16,497 nt of DNA from Bacteroidales bacterium (GTDB taxonomy: Bacteria > Bacteroidota > Bacteroidia > Bacteroidales > GCA-2748055): assembly GCA_024763595.1 (NCBI GenBank), contig JANTFK010000021.1, positions 1 through 16,497 on the forward strand, in the 5' to 3' direction. Shown here piece by piece: positions 1-6,459 of the stretch. The notes under the pieces were generated by a model that worked only from the letters and a program-made list of their open reading frames with translations, was not told the origin of the DNA and ran no database searches. Positions within the stretch are counted from its first letter, which is position 1, and each line of letters starts with the position of its first letter. A program made the translations under genes and the position numbers.

Positions 1-200
1 CCAAACTTAGAAAAAAAAGGGATACACTTAATGGCGCCGCTGACATTATGCACCGTAACAGGATCCACAGTAAACCTTTTCAAGCCCACAAAATACTGCA
101 TATAAACATTTTCCTGGATACCAAAGATGACTCCCCGGTCGTCCGGATTTTCCAGATGCTTGATTATCAGCATTATGAGAATTGAAAGAGCGTTTTTCAG
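1..200 (-). pseudogene. Remnant of an IS1182/IS5-like transposase N-terminus
   Basis: Translating the minus strand from 200 leftwards gives an open frame with no start codon, preceded by a stop at 201-203. It contains the segments LIIKHLENPDDRGV and IQENVYMQYFVGL. This is the pattern of the N-terminal DUF772-type domain of IS1182/IS5-group transposases, where an LxIKHxxNLSDxE helix is followed by IxENxYxQYFxG. After TVDPV (about 57) the usual FDPSLFVxxRKR continuation is missing and the reading becomes nonsensical, so only about 48 codons are recognisable. The catalytic DDE domain is absent from the window and could lie to the left only if the element continues there. I see no terminal inverted repeats. 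The recognition rests on pattern memory, not alignment. Confidence 0.6.
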
Positions 201-252
201 CTACCATGGGAATCATTCCATAATCATGTCCGAAGTGCTATGGGCCCTTATC

Positions 253-1119
253 TCAGTTTACATGTACACGTCTCCTGATGCCCCGTTTGAATTTGTACTT
301 TGGATAGCCGATGATCAGGGATATGACAGCTTCATGTCCCTCAGGGATCCCGTACAGTTCCCTGACCCGCTTCACTTTATTGATTGCAGCCGGTACGATA
401 CCGATCATGGCGGCCCCCAGGCCCAGTGAGTGAGCTGAAAGCATGGCATAGGTGGCGAAGATCAGTGCATTGTTGGTATGTTCTTCTGCATCCTTCCTGG
501 CATGAAAAACAATCATCGCCGGGGCTCCCCGGGTGATCCGGTCGCCTGCCTCCAGGTTGTAATTTCCCGATTTTGCAATGGGGTAGAGGTGATTCTTTAC
601 GGTGTTGAATGTTTCCCTGCCCTTTCTTTTCCTGATCATGAACGAAACAAGCGGATTCTCAATCCATTTTACGATGTTATCCAGGAACCCGGCGATATAC
701 GGTAATGCGGCTTCTATCTTTTCTCTTCCATTAATGACCGTCATCTCTGTTTTCTCAGGATAGGCTCCAAACGGAGCACAGGATACGGCCTCTGTGATCT
801 GATCTATCAGTGCACCCGGAACAGGTTTGCCGGTGAAGTTCCTCACCGAACGGCGTGTGTACAGGAACGGCATGAGATCATCGTAGCTCACCCGGTTAAG
901 GGGCAGATCGAAGAGATCATCTTCATAGGACAGCGTTCCTGCCGTGATCGCTTTTGTACTGCAAATGGCCATACAGTGCCCGCATTCTATGCAAATATCT
1001 TTTCTTTCCGCAATAAAGTTGATTTCCCCCTCTGCACTGGATCCGATAATATTGCCCGGGCATACCTCAATACATAGTTTGCACCCGGTGCAAAGTTCCT
1101 GATCAATTGTGAAAGACAT
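253..1119 (-). CDS. Ferredoxin-domain nitroreductase family protein
   Basis: This 288-residue protein joins an N-terminal bacterial two-[4Fe-4S] ferredoxin module to a nitroreductase fold. Cys10, 13, 16 and 20 form one CxxCxxCxxxC cluster motif, and Cys43, 46, 49 and 53 form the second. The nitroreductase part starts near residue 82 with RRSVRNF (89-95), the usual FMN-contacting motif, and ends with the IGYPKYKFKR stretch typical of the family. Such proteins are cytoplasmic flavoenzymes that probably take electrons from ferredoxin-type donors to reduce quinones, nitro compounds or an unknown substrate; the physiological substrate is not predictable. The gene lies 69 bp downstream of the ABC transporter gene on the same strand and may be cotranscribed, since no clear -7 box precedes it. 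ATG at 1119 puts the first cluster Cys at residue 10, the usual arrangement. The many cluster cysteines suggest an anaerobic or microaerobic setting. Confidence 0.93.
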   Translation of the reverse strand: MSFTIDQELCTGCKLCIEVCPGNIIGSSAEGEINFIAERKDICIECGHCMAICSTKAITAGTLSYEDDLFDLPLNRVSYDDLMPFLYTRRSVRNFTGKPVPGALIDQITEAVSCAPFGAYPEKTEMTVINGREKIEAALPYIAGFLDNIVKWIENPLVSFMIRKRKGRETFNTVKNHLYPIAKSGNYNLEAGDRITRGAPAMIVFHARKDAEEHTNNALIFATYAMLSAHSLGLGAAMIGIVPAAINKVKRVRELYGIPEGHEAVISLIIGYPKYKFKRGIRRRVHVN

Positions 1120-1157
1120 GGGCTGTTTTTTTGTGATAATTAGCGCTACACCAATTT

Positions 1158-1182
1158 ACGGCAAACTTTCCGGAAATGCCGT
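1158..1182. repeat. Nested inverted repeat between ABC and nitroreductase genes
   Basis: ACGGCA at 1158-1163 pairs with TGCCGT at 1177-1182. Between them lies the perfect palindrome TTTCCGGAAA (1167-1176), so the two stems stack with only a 3-nt bulge (1164-1166). It begins 6 bp past the ABC transporter stop. No T-run follows on either strand, so it does not look like an intrinsic terminator. It could be an mRNA-stabilising hairpin or a protein site. Confidence 0.5.
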
Positions 1183-1188
1183 CAGGGA

Positions 1189-4100
1189 TCAATACTTTCT
1201 CCGGGAGGTGATCCTTTCAAGGAAGTCCAGGGCTTTCTTTAAGATCCGGTAATAGAGCAGGATGTACATGATGAGAGTCATCGTCCAAATCACCAGAACA
1301 TTCACCCAGATGGTGGTGATAAACTGTCCGAATACCATTTTCCTTGGTGCGTAAAAATGAGCTTTAATAAACCTGTTGGTGGGATCATAATAGATTTGAT
1401 CGGATTTTTGAAGTAATTCTCCCTTATATTCCGTCATGTGTTCAAATGTGTTTTTATTGGTAACAAATTCTTCAAGACTCTTATTGGTATTGTCCCTATA
1501 CGATTGCTGAAGCTCTTCCGGGTCGAATATTTGCATAATCTCATCAATGCTATCGATTGCAGTATTCATAGCCTCCCTGTAAAACTCCTGGAGTGAATTG
1601 AGATATTCTTGAGAATAGGTAATTAATGAGTCATTTATTTTCCCCGGAAAGAGCTGTTCTGCGTACCTCAAAGGATACGAGAATGAAGGAGTGGAATCGT
1701 AATAATCGCGCATGATCATTCGTTCCCTGTATTCATTAGCCAGTTCATTTCGGAGCACTTCCAGATCTGATTCGATTTTCGGTTGCATATCATTATTATG
1801 CTGATTTTTCTCAATGAACTCCAGTTTGTTTTGAAGGTCTTTGATCAGAAAATTTGATTTGAAAAGAGCGTTGCTTTTAACCTTTTCCCAATGATAAAAA
1901 TGTTTTCTGTAATGATTATTGATATACTGATAAGTAGCCAATCCTTCGTAAGCCCACCGGGCAATGATTATCTCTCCATAAAAAGGGATGCGTTTGGGAG
2001 ATGAAATTTGTGGATTCAGATGCTCATATTTCACTAAGACACCACTTAATATGATCTGGGGTATGACAAGGAACGGAATCAGGATGTATATCGTTACAAC
2101 TGTTTTGAAACTGTCCGAAATGAGTAATCCCATCAAATTGGCACATGTCCAGGTCGAAAAGAGTATGATCCAGTAAGCCAGGTACATTCCTTTGATCCCC
2201 AAAATGGTGTTGCCTATGATCACAAAAGTGATTGCCTGGATGGCAGAAAGGATAAACTGTACGGCTATCTTGGAAAGCAGATATCCCGACCAGCTCAGGT
2301 TCAGGAATGCTTCGCGCTTCAGGATTCTGCGATCCTTTATTATTTCCTCTGCACTGACTGTTAATCCCATGAATAATGCAACAATTACCGACATGAAGAT
2401 GTAGATGGGCAGATTGCTGTTTTCCGATAAAGTATAGCCAAAGGGATTTGAATCACCGGCATAATAATACTTGATAATGAAGGCCAGTAAAAAGGCCAGA
2501 AGAGGTGCTTCAAGTAAATTAATGACCAGATATTGCCTGTCGCTCAGTTTTTTAAGGATGTCCCGCTTTAAAAATACGCGGAACTGGCCGAACCTGTCCG
2601 GTATTTTAAAGGAGTTTTCTGGTAAATCTTCAGCGGTAGCCTTTATTCGGATTGCTTTAATGGGTTTGGTCCGGAGATGTTCTTTCCACTCTTTGGGAGA
2701 TTTTTTCCGGTTATGGGTCAGCCTCCCATCTTCGTCCAGCACACAGGTCTCCACCATATTGAATATTTGTTCAGGATTCACATTCCCACAGGCTGGACAA
2801 CTGCTTACATTTTTAGATGGATAACCCAATTTGGATTTGAAGTAAGCAATGGAATCGATGGGATTTCCATTATATATAAGATACCCCCCTTTATCCATGA
2901 TTAACAGGCGGTCGAACATTTTAAATATGTGTGATGAAGGTTGATGTATAACTACAAAAACAAGCTTTCCTTTCAGGGAGAGTTCCTTCAGGAGATCAAG
3001 TATGTTTTCACTGTCCCGGCTTGAAAGCCCGGAGGTAGGTTCATCAAGGAACAGCACCGCTGGTTCTCTGATCAGTTCCAGTGCAATATTGAGCCTTTTT
3101 CGTTGTCCGCCGCTTATTTTCTTATTAAGCGGGGATCCCACCTGGGTGTCCTTTATTTCAGTTAAGCCAAGGTTGGTAAGAGTCTTGTCAACAATAGCTA
3201 CCAATTGCTTTTCAGCGTAATTATCAAAGCAGAGCTTTGCATTATAGTAGAGATTCTGATAGACGGTTAATTCTTCAATGAGCAGATCATCTTGTGCAAC
3301 AAATCCTATCATCCCTTCAATTCTCGGATCACCGGTGTGAATATCGATGCCATTGATCAGAACCTGACCTTCGCTTGGTTTTACGGCACCATTCAATACG
3401 TTCATCAAAGTGGTCTTTCCTGATCCGCTTGCACCCATTATACCTACCATGTGGCCTGATTTGGCACTAAAACCGATATCAGCCAGGCCAATGGCTCCAT
3501 TGTTAAATCTGTAAGTAATGTTCCTGGCCTCAAATACTATTTTTGATCTACCTCTGTCCTTTACAAATGCCGAGACTACATCACTGTAATAAACAGGCTC
3601 GATTTGCTGGTTTCGAAGGGAGGTTCCTGCGGTAAAAGGATAAGTTTGTATTGACTTCAGAAGCTGCCCGTTCATGTATAATTCTGCATCACCAAGGTAT
3701 TTGATGAAGTACTGATCGGTTGATTTAATATGGATCACACGAATCTCTCCCGTGAGGTTTTCTCTGTAGAGATGCTTGATTCGTTTACCGGGAGCTTTTT
3801 CCTTAAGGCCATTCACAAACAAAAAGCCTGAAGCATCATGAAGCTTTTGGTCAGACAAAACGAAGTTTCTAACTAACTGATAATCTTCCTTCGGCAATTT
3901 GAATGTTTCCGCAACTGTATCCACATAGGCTAGTTCCTGCCCGGTGACCTTCCCTGAATCTCCTTTAATAAATTCAAGCATTTGGAATAAAAAAATAGTT
4001 TTCTGTGGCTGAGCCAACTCTTCATTAATGGCTACACAAATGGTAAGAACTTTTACTGCCCTTCGGGACAACAGTCTTTTTTTTAATTTTACAATTGCCT

Positions 4101-4392
4101 CTTCTGACAGACTTCCCTCCCTGGCTATTTTTACCTGAACCTCTCTGGCTATTCTTACCTGAACCTCCCGGATGTACTTTTCATAATATGCATCAAAGAG
4201 TTCCAGAAAGGAAATAGCCTGTTCCTGATTCAATTGCCTCTCCAGGAAAGTCTTTACGGCCCTTCGCCGGGCATCCTTTTCTTTGCTGAGCCTGGATTCT
4301 ACAGTTTTGCGTTTGTCCTTCTCTTTAACGATTTCCAGGGGGGAGATAATTGCAAATAGTTGCATTAATGCCTGCAGTATTTTTTTGCTCAT
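1189..4392 (-). CDS. ABCG-like ABC transporter, fused ATPase and permease, with N-terminal helical domain
   Basis: This is a 1067-residue half-transporter-plus fusion. Residues 1 to about 190 are mainly helical and charged and resemble TerB-type N-terminal domains seen in Bacteroidota relatives. Residues 210-270 are a small beta-rich linker. The nucleotide-binding domain (about 287-520) has Walker A GASGSGKTT (320-328), Q-loop Gln367, signature SGGQRKR (427-433), Walker B AVLFLDEPTSG (445-455) and H-loop His483. A CPAC motif (532-535) follows. The ABC-2 permease has hydrophobic segments near 620-642, 662-682, 702-732, 735-760, 766-795 and 1024-1048. A large soluble loop (about 800-1015) precedes the last helix. 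NBD-before-TMD order is that of the ABCG (White) group. It probably acts as a dimeric inner-membrane exporter of a lipid or drug-like substrate, which is unknown. The gene looks AT-richer than its neighbours. A near match to the -7 box (TATCTTAG, minus strand, 4420-4427) lies upstream of ATG 4392. Confidence 0.92.
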   Translation of the reverse strand: MSKKILQALMQLFAIISPLEIVKEKDKRKTVESRLSKEKDARRRAVKTFLERQLNQEQAISFLELFDAYYEKYIREVQVRIAREVQVKIAREGSLSEEAIVKLKKRLLSRRAVKVLTICVAINEELAQPQKTIFLFQMLEFIKGDSGKVTGQELAYVDTVAETFKLPKEDYQLVRNFVLSDQKLHDASGFLFVNGLKEKAPGKRIKHLYRENLTGEIRVIHIKSTDQYFIKYLGDAELYMNGQLLKSIQTYPFTAGTSLRNQQIEPVYYSDVVSAFVKDRGRSKIVFEARNITYRFNNGAIGLADIGFSAKSGHMVGIMGASGSGKTTLMNVLNGAVKPSEGQVLINGIDIHTGDPRIEGMIGFVAQDDLLIEELTVYQNLYYNAKLCFDNYAEKQLVAIVDKTLTNLGLTEIKDTQVGSPLNKKISGGQRKRLNIALELIREPAVLFLDEPTSGLSSRDSENILDLLKELSLKGKLVFVVIHQPSSHIFKMFDRLLIMDKGGYLIYNGNPIDSIAYFKSKLGYPSKNVSSCPACGNVNPEQIFNMVETCVLDEDGRLTHNRKKSPKEWKEHLRTKPIKAIRIKATAEDLPENSFKIPDRFGQFRVFLKRDILKKLSDRQYLVINLLEAPLLAFLLAFIIKYYYAGDSNPFGYTLSENSNLPIYIFMSVIVALFMGLTVSAEEIIKDRRILKREAFLNLSWSGYLLSKIAVQFILSAIQAITFVIIGNTILGIKGMYLAYWIILFSTWTCANLMGLLISDSFKTVVTIYILIPFLVIPQIILSGVLVKYEHLNPQISSPKRIPFYGEIIIARWAYEGLATYQYINNHYRKHFYHWEKVKSNALFKSNFLIKDLQNKLEFIEKNQHNNDMQPKIESDLEVLRNELANEYRERMIMRDYYDSTPSFSYPLRYAEQLFPGKINDSLITYSQEYLNSLQEFYREAMNTAIDSIDEIMQIFDPEELQQSYRDNTNKSLEEFVTNKNTFEHMTEYKGELLQKSDQIYYDPTNRFIKAHFYAPRKMVFGQFITTIWVNVLVIWTMTLIMYILLYYRILKKALDFLERITSRRKY
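4121..4168 (-). repeat. 24-bp in-frame tandem duplication inside the ABC transporter gene
   Basis: Positions 4121-4144 and 4145-4168 are two copies of a 24-bp unit differing at two positions. They encode the consecutive octapeptides REVQVRIA and REVQVKIA (residues about 75-91) in the N-terminal helical domain. The duplication adds eight residues of amphipathic helix without changing the frame. Confidence 0.85.
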
Positions 4393-4465
4393 AGTCTGAA
4401 GATGTATTAGAGGTTCATCCTAAGATAATAATTAATCGAACAGATTAAAGAAAGCTGAGTTTCTC

Positions 4466-4473
4466 TATCTTTG
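4466..4473 (+). promoter_or_regulatory. Bacteroidota -7 box TATCTTTG upstream of the olsF-like gene
   Basis: TATCTTTG matches the consensus TAnnTTTG exactly. Transcription would begin about 4-9 nt downstream, near 4480, giving a leader of roughly 18 nt before TTG 4498. A -33 TTG at the expected spacing is not obvious. The box overlaps the first possible in-frame TTG (4471), which therefore cannot be translated from this promoter. Confidence 0.55.
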
Positions 4474-4497
4474 TACTTCATCACTATACATTCTAAT

Positions 4498-6309
4498 TTG
4501 AAACTGATTGAGACGGATGAATTTATCAGGGCGGCGCGCCTGAAGAAGAATATCGGGGGAACCAGTGCAGCCAGGGTGCTCATGACCGTATTGCGTATCA
4601 ACAAGATCAACAAGCTCTATGATGAGGTCAGTCATTACCGGGGGATCGATTTCATCGATGCCCTGATCGATAAGTTGCAGCTGGAGTATGAAGTGAGCGG
4701 TGAGGAGCTGGCCAAGGTCCCCGGGGAGGGAGCCTTTATAACGGTTTCCAACCATCCTTTCGGTGGCATCGACGGCATGTTGCTGGTAAAGATCCTGGCA
4801 GATATCCGTCCCGATATCAAAGTGCTTTCCAACTTCGTACTCAATAAGATCGAACCGGTATCGGAATATATGCTGCCGGTCAATCCGTTCGAGCGCAGGA
4901 AGGATGCAGCTTCCAGCCTTGCCGGGATCAAGATGGCCCTGGAGCACCTGGAGCAGGGAAAAGCACTGGGTATCTTCCCGGCAGGGGAGGTCTCCAGTTA
5001 CAACGAGGATAATTATGGTATCAGTGACCGGGAGTGGCAGTATCCGGCCATGAAAATGATCAAGAAGGCCAGGGTGCCGGTTGTGCCCGTCTATTTCCAG
5101 GGAACCAACTCCAGGCTTTTCCATATCCTGGGGCTGATTCACCCCACCCTGCGTACCGTGCGTCTTCCGGCTGAGGTGTTTAATAAGAAGCACAAGAAGA
5201 TCCGTATCCGCGTCGGGAATCCCATCAGTGTGAAAGAGCAGGATACATTTTCCGATGTCTCTACCTACGGGCGTTACCTGCGGGCCAAAACCTATGCCCT
5301 GGGCTCGGTACTTGAGGTGAAGAAGTTCTTCCGTCCGCGTATCAACCGGAGCAAACGGGTGGAAAAGATCGCTGATCCGGTCAGCCCCGAGCTGATCCGC
5401 CAGGAGATCGAACTGATCCGCGAAGATTATTCCCTCTTCTCCAGCGACCAGTTTGAGATCTTCTGCACACCCAGTACAGAGATCCCCCGGATTATGAATG
5501 AACTGGGCAGGCTGCGCGAAATTACCTTCCGGGAGGTGGGAGAGGGGACCAACCGCTCCATGGATATCGATGAATACGACCTCTATTACAACCAGCTTTT
5601 CGTCTGGGATAACCGTGAGAATAAGATCGTCGGGGCCTACCGGGTGGGCAAGGGAAAAGAGATCCTCAGGCGGTACGGGGTGAAGGGTTTTTACCTGCAC
5701 AGCCTCTTCCGGATGAACAGGCGGTTTTACCCCACCCTGCGGCAGTCCCTGGAACTGGGCCGCTCCTTTATCATCAAAGAGTACCAGCGAAGGCCCCTGC
5801 CACTTTTCCTGCTGTGGAAAGGGATTCTCTACTTTCTGCTGAAACACACCGAATACCGTTACCTGATCGGGCCGGTGAGTATCAGCAACAATTTCTCCCA
5901 GTTCTCCCGGGGACTCATCATGCAGTATATCCGGGAACACCATTTTGATAAAAAACTCTCCCGCCATGTGCGGCCCCGCACCCGTTACAATGTGCCGGGG
6001 TTCAATGTGGATGAGGAGATCATCCTGGAGAGTGCCGACGATCTGAATAAGTTCGACCGGTTTATCAAGGAGGTGGAACCCAACGATTACACCATGCCAA
6101 TCCTGCTCAAGCGCTACCTGAAGCTCAACGGGAAGATCATTGGTTTCAACCTGGACCCCAAGTTTAACAATGCCCTGGACGGGTTGCTGGTGCTGGACCT
6201 TTTTGATGTGCCCATGGAGACCATTGCCTCGCTCTCCAAAGAGATCAATGACGACTCCATTCTGGAGCGGTTTATGGCCGGGCGGATAGATAGTGAGTTC
6301 GGGGTTTGA
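4498..6309 (+). CDS. olsF: OlsF-like bifunctional acyltransferase (ornithine/glycine aminolipid synthesis)
   Basis: A two-domain protein of 603 residues from TTG 4498 (612 if TTG 4471 is used; numbering below follows the 612 form). The first half is a PlsC/LPLAT-type O-acyltransferase: NHPFGGIDG carries the catalytic His95 and Asp101, FPAGEVSS (169-176) is the block III motif, and GNPI (249-252) follows. The second half (about 320-510) is a GNAT-like N-acyltransferase of the OlsB/hemolysin-type family, with FREVGEGTNRSMDIDEYD, LELGRSFI and GPVSISNNF. Fusion of an OlsA-like with an OlsB-like domain is the architecture of OlsF, which makes ornithine lipids in Serratia and Flavobacterium. In Bacteroides the separate homologues GlsB/GlsA make glycine lipids, so the head group here is uncertain. 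The product is expected at the cytoplasmic face of the inner membrane. TTG 4498 is preferred because the -7 box overlaps TTG 4471. Residues 520-612 form an extra C-terminal part of unknown role. Confidence 0.88.
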   Translation: MKLIETDEFIRAARLKKNIGGTSAARVLMTVLRINKINKLYDEVSHYRGIDFIDALIDKLQLEYEVSGEELAKVPGEGAFITVSNHPFGGIDGMLLVKILADIRPDIKVLSNFVLNKIEPVSEYMLPVNPFERRKDAASSLAGIKMALEHLEQGKALGIFPAGEVSSYNEDNYGISDREWQYPAMKMIKKARVPVVPVYFQGTNSRLFHILGLIHPTLRTVRLPAEVFNKKHKKIRIRVGNPISVKEQDTFSDVSTYGRYLRAKTYALGSVLEVKKFFRPRINRSKRVEKIADPVSPELIRQEIELIREDYSLFSSDQFEIFCTPSTEIPRIMNELGRLREITFREVGEGTNRSMDIDEYDLYYNQLFVWDNRENKIVGAYRVGKGKEILRRYGVKGFYLHSLFRMNRRFYPTLRQSLELGRSFIIKEYQRRPLPLFLLWKGILYFLLKHTEYRYLIGPVSISNNFSQFSRGLIMQYIREHHFDKKLSRHVRPRTRYNVPGFNVDEEIILESADDLNKFDRFIKEVEPNDYTMPILLKRYLKLNGKIIGFNLDPKFNNALDGLLVLDLFDVPMETIASLSKEINDDSILERFMAGRIDSEFGV

Positions 6310-6386
6310 CTCTGAATGATCAAGGTAGTAACTTGTACATGACAACCACCCCACCTGTATACGGGAAAAACCTGACAATTAACAGT

Positions 6387-6437
6387 CCGGATCCGGGAAT
6401 GGTTTGATTTTCCATTTTTTTTCACTTAATTCCCGGA
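6387..6437. repeat. Overlapping palindromes downstream of the olsF-like gene
   Basis: CCGGATCCGG (6387-6396) is a perfect 10-bp palindrome. Overlapping it, TCCGGGAAT (6392-6400) is perfectly complementary to ATTCCCGGA (6429-6437) across a T-rich 28-nt loop. The two pairings exclude each other. Their function is unknown; they lie in the 150-bp gap before the dipeptidase gene. Confidence 0.5.
6396..6422 (+). terminator. Candidate weak intrinsic terminator of the olsF-like gene
   Basis: AATGG (6398-6402) can pair with CCATT (6412-6416) around a 9-nt loop, and the stem runs into eight Ts (6415-6422). The stem is short and AU/GU-rich, so efficiency is doubtful, but the position about 90 bp past the stop is suitable. 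Confidence 0.4.
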
Positions 6438-6459
6438 CTCAACTGACCTCTATATTCTT

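Noticed and set aside
127..429. 100-codon plus-strand frame at the left edge
   Set aside because: It overlaps the nitroreductase gene and the transposase relic on the other strand, and its translation has no recognisable features.
4465..6378. 637-codon open frame on the minus strand opposite the olsF-like gene
   Set aside because: It is the complement of a gene with clear acyltransferase motifs. The translation is rich in His, Gln, Pro and Asp with no domain pattern, typical of an antisense shadow in moderately GC-rich codons.
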